From: Mucinivorans hirudinis
GTDB taxonomy: Bacteria; Bacteroidota; Bacteroidia; Bacteroidales; Rikenellaceae
Direction of reading: 5' to 3'
Assembly (NCBI GenBank): GCA_000723505.1
Contig: HG934468.1
Coordinates: 310,001-374,000 of the forward strand
DNA: 64,000 bases
The first letter of the stretch is position 1, and every line of letters starts with the position of its first letter. Both the position numbers and the translations under genes were made by a program. Shown here in pieces: positions 10,807 to 19,040 of the stretch. The notes under the pieces were generated by a model. The model saw only the letters and a list, made by a program, of their open reading frames with translations, was not told the DNA's origin and made no database searches.

Positions 10807-10994
10807 TGTTGTTTCTCTTTTTTTAATCTGGCAATCAGTTTACGGTCATAGTAGATGTGATTGCCGTTTTCGTCGTAATACTCTGCATCCTCTTTCGAGA
10901 CTGGCGGCAGGCGTTTGCACAGGCGGATATACACGCTGATAACCCAAATGTTGAGTAGCACCAATGCGGTTATAAGGATATAGATTGCCTCCAT
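10797..10994 (-). CDS. Small membrane protein of conjugative transposon
   Basis: 65 residues: an N-terminal hydrophobic helix (IYILITALVLLNIWVISVYI) followed by a basic tail with a motif DENGNHIYYDRKLIARLKKEK. I do not recognise a named family. It lies 3 bp downstream of the DUF4099/DUF3945 gene on the same strand, so it is co-transcribed; small proteins of this kind are frequent at this place in Bacteroides conjugative transposons. Confidence 0.65.
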   Translation of the reverse strand: MEAIYILITALVLLNIWVISVYIRLCKRLPPVSKEDAEYYDENGNHIYYDRKLIARLKKEKQQGQ

Positions 10995-10997
10995 AGC

Positions 10998-12500
10998 TTA
11001 CATTCCCATTTTGGGTTTATTCTGCCTGCGTTGCTGCTGCTCGGTGGGTTGCGTCTGCCCCTGCTTGAGCGGTTCGCCAACGTGCTTGGTCGCCTCATTG
11101 GTTTTTCCTTGACTATTGACTGCCACCTGTGTACGATGTTCCGCCGTGGGAGCAACCTCCTGCTTGTGCGATACATCGGGGTTGGTTTTGTAATACTTCG
11201 GCTTACCTGCTTCGTAGCTGTACTTCACGTAGGCGGTGTAAGGCTGATCCTGCCCATCCCGTTTCATATCTTTTACAAGAATGGCTTTATGCTGCTCAAA
11301 ATCATTTCGTTGTTCCGTTGTTAATGGAATACCTCCTAATGTTATTGGGGCTCGGATATTTCCCATTTTATCCTCCCATTTGTGTAAAAATTTCGGTGGA
11401 TTTTCCTCATTGTTTGTATTGGTTTGTTGCGATTGTGTTGCCTGCCGCTTCCCCTGTCGGGGTTGCGTGTTGCGGGGCACAAACTCCACACCTCTGTAGT
11501 CTGCATTCACTTGCAGGGTGGTGGTGAACTTCTTGCCGTTTGTCAGCTCAATCTCCTTTTTCACGCCCCGTCCGGCACGCAACTCATCCTGCTCCTGCTT
11601 CGAGATGGGGGTATTGCCAATCTTATTGGAGATAAAGACATCCTTCACGGCGATGGCTTCAATGTTGTTGGTCAGGCGGTCGATACTCACATACGAGGGG
11701 ATAAGCTCCCCCGTGCGTCTATCCACCAAATCGACCACACGCCCCATATTGCCAGACTGCTTGAGTGCCGCCTTATCCTCCTCAGTAAAAGTGTGCCCCA
11801 TAAACTCCTCGTTGAGCTTAGGCTCTTTACGCATCGTGTGGGGTACGATACCGATGCTGCCGTCGGGCATCTCCTTTAATGAGAGTCGGGCTTCCATCTC
11901 GTAACGCTCGCCATTGAATTGCGGAGCGACACTCACCAACTCCGATTTGCCGTAACCCAGCATCTTTTTCAAATCGCCCGACGCTTCGAGTGCCTCACGG
12001 TCGATGCCGTACACCTCCCTCATCGCCTCCCAATCTATGCGGCTCTCGTCGATGGGTTTGTAGGGCTGTTTCTCCTCTTTGGGTTCGGCAACATCCTGTT
12101 CGGGTTTCTCGGTGGATGGTGCAACCTCCTCGGCGGTTTTGGTTTGCTCGGTTTGTTGATACTGTTGGGTATCTACCTTGTGGGGTTCGAGCATCGCTTT
12201 GTTCGCCTCAGGGTCTTTGAGCAGCTCTTTGAACACATCTAACAACTGCTCCACATTCTCTGCCGCCACTCGGTAGAAACCGAAGCGGTGCGGCTCTTTG
12301 GTCTGGCGGTAGAAGTTGGAAAAGAAGCTCTCCAACATATTGTCCTGCTTGTTGAATTGCAGAAAGTCGCCTTTGTTCTCCGCCTTGGGTGGGCTTAGTT
12401 TCGGGTTGCCATCCTTGCCCAGCCCGGCAACGACACCGATTTCTCCCGTCTTCTCGTCTCGGACGATAAGCACATCTTTTTGACTCTTTTTTTGTTCCAT
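10998..12500 (-). CDS. DUF4099/DUF3945 protein of conjugative transposon
   Basis: 500 residues, hydrophilic. The N-terminus (1-110) resembles family members that begin KDVLIVRDEKTGEIGVVAGL. A low-complexity Glu/Gln/Thr linker follows, then a DUF4099 region (IDWEAMREVYGIDREALEAS onward, about 150-200), then DUF3945-type segments (EEFMGHTFTEEDKAALKQSG, LIPSYVSIDRLTNNIEAI, VQVNADYRGVEFV-like). The C-terminus is Gln/Asn-rich. Function is unknown; the family occurs next to topB and the methylase/helicase in conjugative transposons. ATG at 12500 follows an AT-rich leader. Confidence 0.85.
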   Translation of the reverse strand: MEQKKSQKDVLIVRDEKTGEIGVVAGLGKDGNPKLSPPKAENKGDFLQFNKQDNMLESFFSNFYRQTKEPHRFGFYRVAAENVEQLLDVFKELLKDPEANKAMLEPHKVDTQQYQQTEQTKTAEEVAPSTEKPEQDVAEPKEEKQPYKPIDESRIDWEAMREVYGIDREALEASGDLKKMLGYGKSELVSVAPQFNGERYEMEARLSLKEMPDGSIGIVPHTMRKEPKLNEEFMGHTFTEEDKAALKQSGNMGRVVDLVDRRTGELIPSYVSIDRLTNNIEAIAVKDVFISNKIGNTPISKQEQDELRAGRGVKKEIELTNGKKFTTTLQVNADYRGVEFVPRNTQPRQGKRQATQSQQTNTNNEENPPKFLHKWEDKMGNIRAPITLGGIPLTTEQRNDFEQHKAILVKDMKRDGQDQPYTAYVKYSYEAGKPKYYKTNPDVSHKQEVAPTAEHRTQVAVNSQGKTNEATKHVGEPLKQGQTQPTEQQQRRQNKPKMGM

Positions 12501-12621
12501 TCCTTTTTAGTTTTTTAATGAATAAATAGTGATTGCCCACGAAAGTAAGGGCTTTGATATAGAGCACAATGGGTTGTGAGGCGTGTGGCAGCTTGTGGCT
12601 TCTGAATGGTAGCTTGTGGCT

Positions 12622-12954
12622 CTATCGTTTGGTTTTTGCCACCTGCTTTTTCTGATTAAACTCCTCGAAGTGGCTCTCTAAAAACTTCTGAACATCCGAC
12701 TCCTTATAGTAGACCTTGTGCCAAAGCATCTGATACTTGAGCGTACCCGAACTGCGGTAACGCTGAATGGAGCGTTTGCTCGTGTTAAGGAGTTCGCACA
12801 AGTCCTGATTATCCAATAGCCGCTCCCCGTCGAGGTACTTCACCTCCTTATACTCCTTGCCCGTGAGTGAGGCGATTAGCTGCTCGTTTCTGTCGAAACG
12901 CTCCATAATCTTCTGCATCCACCTCTCGAAAGTCTCTAATTCCAGCATACTCAT
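12622..12954 (-). CDS. Excisionase-like helix-turn-helix protein
   Basis: About 110 residues. An N-terminal helical region (ETFERWMQKIMERFDRNEQL) precedes a winged HTH of the excisionase/MerR type (LDNQDLCELLNTSKRSIQRYRSSGTLKYQ, then a wing LWHKVYYKESDVQKFLESH). Its start overlaps the stop of the next HTH gene by 4 bp (ATGA at 12951-12954), which fits translational coupling; a second ATG at 12948 lies 6 nt after an AAGGAG box, so either may be used. Probably a directionality factor or regulator for the adjacent integrase module. Confidence 0.85.
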   Translation of the reverse strand: MSMLELETFERWMQKIMERFDRNEQLIASLTGKEYKEVKYLDGERLLDNQDLCELLNTSKRSIQRYRSSGTLKYQMLWHKVYYKESDVQKFLESHFEEFNQKKQVAKTKR

Positions 12955-13295
12955 CTCCTTTTCTTCCCCCTTGTTCGTAATCCGTAGTTTCGCTTGAACT
13001 CCTCCAGCGTGGTCGGGTCGCAGGTGTAGAGGCTCTCCGCAATGAGCCGCTCCACCTCGGAGATATGGTAGCGGCAAGCTCCACGAAAAATGGCGTAATT
13101 AATACTGTTATTATCTCTCATTCGCTGAAGCGTGCGGGGGCTGACTCCCAGAAGTGCGGTCAGCTCCTTGCCGCTTAACCACATATCAGCCTTCGCCTTT
13201 TTCTTTATCATAGCCTTGCTGATATACCCGGCTATGAGGTCGAGTTTTGCTGTCAATTCTTTGTAGGCAGCACTTTCAATTGTGATAACTTCCAT
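12951..13295 (-). CDS. Excisionase-like helix-turn-helix protein
   Basis: About 114 residues from the ATG at 13295 (MEVITIESAAYKELTAKL). An N-terminal coil is followed by MWLSGKELTALLGVSPRTLQ, an HTH of the excisionase type, and a wing ending in EVERLIAESL. Same layout as the genes at 12622, 13507 and 13907. It is divergent from 13507 across about 210 bp and overlaps the next gene by 4 bp. Likely controls excision or transfer of the left element; DNA target unknown. Confidence 0.85.
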   Translation of the reverse strand: MEVITIESAAYKELTAKLDLIAGYISKAMIKKKAKADMWLSGKELTALLGVSPRTLQRMRDNNSINYAIFRGACRYHISEVERLIAESLYTCDPTTLEEFKRNYGLRTRGKKRR

Positions 13296-13477
13296 ACACG
13301 TAACTTTTTGATTTCGTGGCAAAGTTCACGCAATCGGACGGGGGCATTCCACAGGTCTATGCCTACCTGTGGATGATTTTTTTCTCGGCAAGGGAGAGTG
13401 AAAAGGACAGTTGCTTCCATCCCAACGCCACAAGCTGCCACAGAGCTAAAATCGGCACTAAGCAGAGGTCTGCCGAC

Positions 13478-13485
13478 TACCTTTG
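13478..13485 (+). promoter_or_regulatory. -7 promoter element for the HTH gene at 13507
   Basis: TACCTTTG matches the Bacteroidetes -7 consensus and lies 21 nt upstream of the ATG at 13507. No TTTG box stands at the ideal distance. Confidence 0.45.
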
Positions 13486-13506
13486 CATCAAAAAAAGCAT
13501 AACCGA

Positions 13507-13807
13507 TATGGAAGTTGTAATTATTGAGAAGAGGACTTTTGAAGCGTTGCTCACGAGCGTAGCTACGCTCACCGAGAAAGTAAACGCACTGCATCACCGA
13601 TGCAACGACAAGAAGATGAGCCGCTGGCTCGATGGGCAGGATGTGTGCCGACTGCTGCATATCAGCCAGAGGACATTGCAGACGCTCCGAGATAATCGCT
13701 TGATAGGATTTTCGCAAATCAACCGAAAATTCTATTACAAACTCGATGAGGTGGAACGCTTCTTACCCGTGATAGATATGTTCCGAACGGAGCGGGATAC
13801 GCCGTAG
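13507..13807 (+). CDS. Excisionase-like helix-turn-helix protein
   Basis: About 99 residues from MEVVIIEKRTFEALLTSV. N-terminal coil, then SRWLDGQDVCRLLHISQRTLQTLRDNRLIGF (HTH) and a wing INRKFYYKLDEVERFL. It resembles the divergent gene at 12951 so closely in layout (both begin MEV.IE..) that the two probably arose by duplication. The frame is open further upstream to 13316, but the ATG at 13507 aligns with its paralogue and follows a -7 promoter box. Confidence 0.85.
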
Positions 13808-13826
13808 TGATTCACTAAAAAACCAC

Positions 13827-13896
13827 AAAATTCTTAGGAGCGAATGCAAATGAGCTTGCTCAATTTGCTGAGGGACGACAGAATTTATGCAAAAAT
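13827..13896 (+). repeat. Remnant of an IS3 orfA 5' end
   Basis: This stretch (AAAATTCTTAGGAGCGAATG onward) matches the start region of the IS3-family orfA at 23965-24033 read on the minus strand, including GAGCTTGCTCA and GACGACAGAATTTAT. Roughly 80% of positions agree. It ends at the leader of the next HTH gene and makes a hybrid open frame (MQMSLLNLLRDDRIYAK...) that is probably not the real protein start. Confidence 0.65.
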
Positions 13897-13906
13897 CCAC
13901 AATAAA

Positions 13907-14203
13907 ATGAATGAGAAAGTATTAACCGCAGAAGATGAGCGTATCGCAACTGCCCTGCAAGCTCTGCACAAAGGGGCAAAGGAGGTAAGCCAATTAGCAC
14001 AGAACTACCACCCGCCACTCAATGGGGAGCGGTATCTGACCGACAAGGAGGTAGCCGAGCGGCTAAAGGTCAGCCGCCGCACCTTACAAGAGTACAGAAA
14101 CGACCGAAAACTGCCCTTTATCCTTTTCGGAGGAAAGGTACTCTACCGTGAGACCGATATTCAACAGATGCTCGACGAGAACTACAAAAAGGCGATGCGT
14201 TAA
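13907..14203 (+). CDS. Excisionase-like helix-turn-helix protein
   Basis: About 98 residues from MNEKVLTAEDERIATALQ. HTH segment YLTDKEVAERLKVSRRTLQE, then a wing LPFILFGGKVLYRETDIQQML. The start at 13907 is chosen because AAAATCCACAATAAA directly precedes it, a variant of the leader found before traN and DUF1896; the longer frame to 13844 is IS3-derived sequence. It is the fourth excisionase-like gene in 1.6 kb. A strong terminator follows immediately. Confidence 0.82.
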   Translation: MNEKVLTAEDERIATALQALHKGAKEVSQLAQNYHPPLNGERYLTDKEVAERLKVSRRTLQEYRNDRKLPFILFGGKVLYRETDIQQMLDENYKKAMR

Positions 14204-14247
14204 AACGAGAACAGGCAAACCGTGTGATGGTTTGCCTGTTCTCGTTT
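14203..14247. terminator. Bidirectional terminator, 19-bp perfect stem
   Basis: AAACGAGAACAGGCAAACC (14203-14221) pairs perfectly with 14229-14247 over a 7-nt loop; A-rich and T-rich ends on the two sides allow termination both ways. It separates the plus-strand HTH gene from the minus-strand RhuM-like gene, whose stop codon overlaps its right arm. Confidence 0.85.
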
Positions 14248-14596
14248 AGCATAGAAAGCTATCACGCCCCACCTGAAGAATGATGGGCGGGGTGGCGGTT
14301 GCCGCTCTTTTTATCAACCACTCCCGAAAGGTTGATGCCGGGAGGCTGTTGAGCCTGAAAGCAAGAGCGGTTATCATCTCCAAATTATAGACATCCGCTC
14401 GGTTGCCGTTCTCCAAACGGATATAACGGCTGACGGAGTACTCTTTCAATACGCCTGTTTTGAAGATAGATTTGATATTGCTACTAACCGCCGCAAGCGT
14501 TACCCCGAACAGTTCTGCGATTTCAAAATCGGACATCCACACGTTACCATTCACCGTAACGCTATTTCTGTGGATGGTTATCGTTCCTCTTTTCAT
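14246..14596 (-). CDS. RhuM-like N-terminal domain protein next to integrase
   Basis: 116 residues. VWMSDFEIAELFGVTLAAVSSNIKSIF is the start typical of RhuM-type DNA-binding domains (HTH followed by NI..I), then a Tyr/Arg strand region (YSVSRYIRLENGNRADVYNLEMI) and ALAFRLNSLPASTFREWLIKRA. A homologue with the same layout lies at 37166, also directly downstream of an integrase, so the pair integrase plus RhuM-like protein is a recurring module. Function unknown; a recombination accessory or repressor is plausible. Confidence 0.75.
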   Translation of the reverse strand: MKRGTITIHRNSVTVNGNVWMSDFEIAELFGVTLAAVSSNIKSIFKTGVLKEYSVSRYIRLENGNRADVYNLEMITALAFRLNSLPASTFREWLIKRAATATPPIILQVGRDSFLC

Positions 14597-14608
14597 AGTG
14601 GTCGTAAA

Positions 14609-15844
14609 TTAAATGGCAACATTACTGTACTCTTGAATATTGTCCAACTGTGCCGATAGATTTTCCATATCACGGTTGAGTTTCTTTTTGGTGATTTTAG
14701 CGTAGATTTGAGTGGTCTTAATGCTCTTATGACCCAAAATTGAACTCACCGTTTCGATGGGCACATTATTGGTCAGGCATATCTCGGTCGCCATCGTATG
14801 GCGGCTTTGATGCCACGTAAGTCGCTTATTTATAGAGCATCTTTTGGCTACGGCATTGATGCCGTAGAGGCAATTCATATAACTCGGAACGGGTAAAACT
14901 TTTCCCTCTTTGCCCAACCCGCGATACTTCTCAATAATTTGCAACGGAATATCCAGCAGTCGGATATTGGATTGAACACCTGTCTTCTGACGGTGCATAT
15001 AAATCCAAAGGTGGTCATCAAAATAGGTGCGTAAGTTCTCCTCTTTCAAATTACGCATATCCGTGAAACTGAGTCCGGTAAAGCAGCAAAATAGAAACAA
15101 ATCACGCACTAATTCCTGCTTGGCATTTTTTAGTTTACCGTTGATTAGCAGGTTGATTTCTTCACGGGTGAGAAAACCTCGCTCGGTATCCTCTTTCTGA
15201 ATCTCATAGTCGCAAAATGGGTCGCGAGTGAGCCAGCCATTGTTCATTGCGATAGTCACCATCGTCCGTAGCGGACAGGTGTAAATCCAAACCGTGTTAT
15301 TGCAACAACGCTTATCCACACGCAGAAACATATCGAAGTCTGTGATAAATGCAGGGGTAAGCTCTTTCAACGCAATGTCGCTCATACGATAGCGTTGTTG
15401 GATAAATTCCTTCAGATGTTTGTACACAGTTAGGTATTTACTGTAACTTGACTTGGCTTTCATACCTGCGTTGTACAGTTTTTCGTAATCTTCGTTATAC
15501 CGCTCAAAAACTTTGAGTAGGGTGTATTGGCGATGCTCCAATCCCAGAAAGGCATTCTTTACCTTCTCGGCTGTAACATAGTTATCCCTATCCATTATCT
15601 CGTGATAATGACTGTTGATTTTTACCCGTATCTTATCCAACATACGGTTGGTCTCTAATGCCACTGTGCTGCGACCCGTGGCACGCCCTGTCTTGGCATC
15701 CCAGATTTTTGCATCAACGGTTAGCTTGCAGCTAAACTGCGTTTGTGTGCCGTCGATAGTGATACGACCCATAATTGGTGATGTGCCGTCTGCTTTTACT
15801 GTCTGTCTTTTCAGGTAAAAGATGGTTGAAAATGTACTCTTCAT
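14609..15844 (-). CDS. int: Tyrosine site-specific integrase, IntDOT-like
   Basis: About 411 residues from MKSTFSTIFYLKRQTVK, the usual Bacteroidales integrase start (arm-binding domain, then a SAM-like core-binding domain, then the catalytic domain). Catalytic signatures: FCCFTGLSFTDMRNL, the HxxR box WHQSRHTMAT, LGHKSIKTTQIYAKI containing the third basic residue and the nucleophilic Tyr. As in IntDOT the canonical first Arg within the TGL motif is not present. It inserts and excises the left element, whose end must lie just upstream (15887-16260). The gene starts at 15844; a longer frame to 15886 covers its promoter. Confidence 0.93.
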   Translation of the reverse strand: MKSTFSTIFYLKRQTVKADGTSPIMGRITIDGTQTQFSCKLTVDAKIWDAKTGRATGRSTVALETNRMLDKIRVKINSHYHEIMDRDNYVTAEKVKNAFLGLEHRQYTLLKVFERYNEDYEKLYNAGMKAKSSYSKYLTVYKHLKEFIQQRYRMSDIALKELTPAFITDFDMFLRVDKRCCNNTVWIYTCPLRTMVTIAMNNGWLTRDPFCDYEIQKEDTERGFLTREEINLLINGKLKNAKQELVRDLFLFCCFTGLSFTDMRNLKEENLRTYFDDHLWIYMHRQKTGVQSNIRLLDIPLQIIEKYRGLGKEGKVLPVPSYMNCLYGINAVAKRCSINKRLTWHQSRHTMATEICLTNNVPIETVSSILGHKSIKTTQIYAKITKKKLNRDMENLSAQLDNIQEYSNVAI

Positions 15845-15862
15845 AACTCTACTTTTGGGGTT

Positions 15863-15870
15863 CAAAATTA
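15863..15870 (-). promoter_or_regulatory. -7 promoter element of the integrase gene
   Basis: Minus strand TAATTTTG fits TAnnTTTG, 19 nt before the integrase ATG. A -33 TTTG at exact spacing is not visible. Confidence 0.4.
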
Positions 15871-15886
15871 ATTTGTGTAGAGTCAT

Positions 15887-16260
15887 TTATTGATACGCAA
15901 AATACTGAGCATCACAGAATAAAAACGGCAAATCAAACTTTTTTCAGCAACTCAACTTAAAAATACGATATTTCTTCGTAACTTAGTTGTTGCTCCGCTT
16001 GAAAATCGCTCGAATACAACCTTTTTCCCTTTTGCCTTTCGTTCCAACTCGTAACCAAAGCATAGGTTACCGATTGGAAACGCCGCTTCGGTTTGAGTTG
16101 GCTTTTTAACAGTTCTCGTTGGCTTCACTCTGTTTCGCATCAAATCCGAAACTATCTGTTTCTCAATTCTATTACTTTGCTTTTCTCAGTCTCGCTTTTT
16201 TATATTATCTTTGCAGTTTAGATTGCACGCATCCGTAACCTCAAATATCAAATGTCTCAG
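15887..16260. other. Gene-poor end region of the left element
   Basis: About 370 bp between the integrase start and the IS4 copy 2 duplication. The only frame (63 codons, minus strand, 15952-16143) has no recognisable domain. The attachment site of the integrase is expected here; I could not find a matching direct repeat near 4030-4260, so the boundary is unresolved. Confidence 0.4.
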
Positions 16261-16269
16261 ATTCTTAAT

Positions 16270-17723
16270 CATTACTGACCGACAAAAAAGTTGAGAAAAA
16301 AAGAGAGGGGTAATCCCCTTTGAAGAGAATTACCCCGATAGTTGTAATTTTGTAAGTGCAAACAATACAAGATTCAACTATGGGCAAAGATAGTTATAAA
16401 AATTTAGTCGGTCAGCCGATTTTCAAACAGGTTGTAGATTTTCTGCCAAGAGCGAAGTTTGACCTGTTAGTTCACCGCCACAAATCGGATAGGTACTACA
16501 AACGATTTCGCTCGTGGGAGCAGTTGATAACTTTGCTCTTTGGGGTCTTTAGCAGGTGTGATTCTGTGGGCGAGATTGCAGCAGCAATGCAGGGCTTGCA
16601 AGGCAAGTTGAGCTATTTGGGGCTAGATAAATCGCCCGCCAAAAGCACCATAGGCGATGCTTTGCGAGATAGAGATGAGGTTTTGTTCAGGGATTACTAC
16701 TTTGAGTTATTGAGCCACTACTCGCCACTTTTGTCGGTCAGCCGAATTAAGGGGGTGGATTTTGAGAAGTTTTACATCTTCGATTCTACCACTATTCGCC
16801 TATTTTCGGACATAATGAAGGGGGTAGGTCGTAACCCCAAAGGAGATGGTAAGAAGAAGGGTGGATTGAAGGTGCATATGATGATAGACGCTCACGCCGA
16901 TTGTGCCAAGCACGTCAATATAAGCGAGGCAAAAATGCACGATAAGAAATTTCTGAGCAAGCTCAACCTCACAGCAGGGAGTATGATTTGTTTCGACAAG
17001 GCGTACAACGACTATGGGCAATATGCCCGCTGGACAGAAGAGGGAGTTTGGTTTGTCGGACGGTTGAAACGCAATGCTGTTTACGAGGTACAGGAGGTTA
17101 TTTCAGAGAAAGTGCTGCACGACAAAGAGTTTGGAGTAATATCAGAGGAGCACATTCATCTGAATTATAAGGATAATAAGGAGCAGAAGAAGGTTTGTTT
17201 AAGGAAAGTTGTTTATCGTGATGAAAAGGGTCGGATATTGGTTTTTATCACCAATAACTTTCAAATCAGTGCAGAGGATGTGGCTTTTATCTACAAGTGC
17301 CGCTGGCAAATAGAGCTGTTGTTTAAGAAGTTGAAGCAGAATTTTCAACTACACTTTTTCTACTCTGAGACCGAGAATGGAATTAAGACGCAGATATGGA
17401 TAACGCTCATTGCTCATCTACTTTTGACGGTGTTGAAAGTCAAAACGCAGACTGACAAAGCATTTTCGACTGTTGCGGTGTTGGTGAGGATACATTTGAC
17501 GAGTTATCTGGATATTTTTTGGATGATTCAGAACTGCAAACGCACTTATCACAAGCGAAAAGGGGCTAATTTTTGCTCATCGAGCCGAGCCCCAACGATA
17601 CAAATGGCACTATTTTGAGGGGGGTAGGTATTTTGAAATGACTATTTATGCGGAAATACATGCTGATTACTAAACGATTGCAGAAATAATTAACAAAAAT
17701 CCGATTTTAGTCGGTTAATAATG
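16270..17723 (+). mobile_element. IS4-family insertion sequence, copy 2 (1454 bp)
   Basis: Same element as 1494-2948 in the opposite orientation. It is bounded by a perfect 9-bp duplication, ATTCTTAAT, at 16261-16269 and 17724-17732, so this is also a clean, independent transposition event and not the product of recombination between copies. Confidence 0.95.
16380..17618 (+). CDS. IS4-family transposase (DUF4372 plus DDE domain)
   Basis: 412 residues, essentially identical to the product at 1600-2838 with a His in place of Asn in the EKVLHDKEF stretch. All three catalytic acidic regions are intact (FDSTTIRL, CFDKAYNDYG, CRWQIELLFKKLKQ). ATG at 16380 is used; an in-frame GTG lies 24 nt upstream. 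Confidence 0.93.
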   Translation: MGKDSYKNLVGQPIFKQVVDFLPRAKFDLLVHRHKSDRYYKRFRSWEQLITLLFGVFSRCDSVGEIAAAMQGLQGKLSYLGLDKSPAKSTIGDALRDRDEVLFRDYYFELLSHYSPLLSVSRIKGVDFEKFYIFDSTTIRLFSDIMKGVGRNPKGDGKKKGGLKVHMMIDAHADCAKHVNISEAKMHDKKFLSKLNLTAGSMICFDKAYNDYGQYARWTEEGVWFVGRLKRNAVYEVQEVISEKVLHDKEFGVISEEHIHLNYKDNKEQKKVCLRKVVYRDEKGRILVFITNNFQISAEDVAFIYKCRWQIELLFKKLKQNFQLHFFYSETENGIKTQIWITLIAHLLLTVLKVKTQTDKAFSTVAVLVRIHLTSYLDIFWMIQNCKRTYHKRKGANFCSSSRAPTIQMALF

Positions 17724-17788
17724 ATTCTTAATATTGTATTCGACCACTTTTTGTGATACAATCGGATTAAATTTGATTTTTTGTGTCA

Positions 17789-18952
17789 TTATTTGAACTT
17801 TATTAACATTAAAATCGGGTTGTCGTTTTCGTCCATAGTTTCAGCCATTGCTCTTAAATCTGCGGGCAGTTCATCAATGTTGTCTTGCAGTTCAATGACC
17901 GACAAGTAAACCGCCGCGTATCCTTTTGTCATTGTTAAAAAAATAGAGTTCATCGTGCATTGGTTATTGACGAGTCCGATAATATTGAAAAGTCTTTCGT
18001 ATATTTTGGCTTTGATTCTGAATATCTCCCTCTTCTCCTTGTCGTAAGCATAGTAACGGCTCTCAATATCAGGGCTCAGCCGGGGAAAGCTGTGTACATT
18101 AAAGAAAAAGTATTTATCGATATCAAAAGACGGAATCGCCATACACTCCTCTGAACCATAATTTGTTTTATCAACGAAATATGGAGTCACCTCCTTTGTC
18201 CTGTACTCCATCTTAAAAACGGTATCGCAGTATTTATTGACCATCAAAACACCATCTTCCTGCTCTACCAATGACTGGTAATAGAGGAAATACCCATTAT
18301 CCATTTCCATTTTATCTCCTTCGCGTTCAAAAGTGATGTTGTATGGTTTTATTACATCTCCACCTTCGATGGCGAGGAGAAAATAACTATGTGGAAACGC
18401 AGGGTCATTAAATCTGAAAGCAAGATGACTGTATGCCAATAGTGTGTCATTGCCAATAGGAGTAAAATTTTTCAAAAATGGCGGTGAGAACTTTATTGAC
18501 CTTTTGAAATTAAATAATGTATCGTAGACTACTAAACGATTCGAGTCATAACAATATATCTCATCTTTGTCTGTATTTACCCAAAAGTGGCTAAGTATTT
18601 TATATTCCTGAGGACCAAGCCCTGCTCTTGATAATTCCCTTAGTGGGTTACCCTCCATATCATAAGCGTAAATCCTCTTTTTCTGCAAAGTGTAGATTAT
18701 ACATTTAGCAGTATCAATGAACAAATCATTACCCGGAGCGTGCCGTGAGCTTATCAAATAACCATCATTGATTCCTCCCATCTTAATAAACTTCACATCC
18801 GCCACATCGCTCAGTTTAATGTCAATTTCTGGATATGATTTATTATAGTCGAACACGATTATTCCATTAGTCAAGTCAGGATTGGTTGTACATGAAATTA
18901 ACACCAAGAGACATACTATAAACATAAAATTCTGCAGTATTAGTTTTTTCAT
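17789..18952 (-). CDS. Six-bladed beta-propeller lipoprotein
   Basis: 387 residues. A lipoprotein signal (KLILQNFMFIVCLLVLISC, lipobox LISC) is followed by a mature domain of the Bacteroidales 6-bladed beta-propeller lipoprotein type (IDIKLSDVADVKFIKMG, then KRIYAYDMEGNPLRELSRAG, GPQEY near residue 118, and DEIYCYDSNRLVVYD). Exported and probably surface-anchored. Such genes commonly accompany the GG-Bacteroidales peptide precursors, one of which lies 88 bp upstream on the same strand, so I read the pair as one transcription unit. Ligand and role are unknown. Intact frame; the IS4 copy 2 begins only about 60 bp downstream. Confidence 0.8.
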   Translation of the reverse strand: MKKLILQNFMFIVCLLVLISCTTNPDLTNGIIVFDYNKSYPEIDIKLSDVADVKFIKMGGINDGYLISSRHAPGNDLFIDTAKCIIYTLQKKRIYAYDMEGNPLRELSRAGLGPQEYKILSHFWVNTDKDEIYCYDSNRLVVYDTLFNFKRSIKFSPPFLKNFTPIGNDTLLAYSHLAFRFNDPAFPHSYFLLAIEGGDVIKPYNITFEREGDKMEMDNGYFLYYQSLVEQEDGVLMVNKYCDTVFKMEYRTKEVTPYFVDKTNYGSEECMAIPSFDIDKYFFFNVHSFPRLSPDIESRYYAYDKEKREIFRIKAKIYERLFNIIGLVNNQCTMNSIFLTMTKGYAAVYLSVIELQDNIDELPADLRAMAETMDENDNPILMLIKFK

Positions 18953-18978
18953 AGCGAATGGTTAATAATTTGAACAGT

Positions 18979-19030
18979 ATGCTGAGGCATTACATACTTG
19001 CACATTTGCGTGTAGATAATACCTCAGTAT
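18979..19030 (-). promoter_or_regulatory. Long imperfect hairpin between RiPP precursor and propeller gene
   Basis: Two 19-nt arms (18979-18997 and 19012-19030) pair at 15 of 19 positions around a 14-nt loop; the core TGAGG/CCTCA is perfect. It lies in the short gap between the stop of the precursor gene and the start of the propeller gene. It could act as an RNA-processing or attenuation site that keeps precursor mRNA more abundant than the downstream message. Confidence 0.5.
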
Positions 19031-19040
19031 GATTTATTTT

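Noticed and set aside
15952-16143. 63-codon minus-strand frame upstream of the integrase
   Set aside because: No recognised domain, no promoter or ribosome-binding signal, and it lies where the attachment site is expected.
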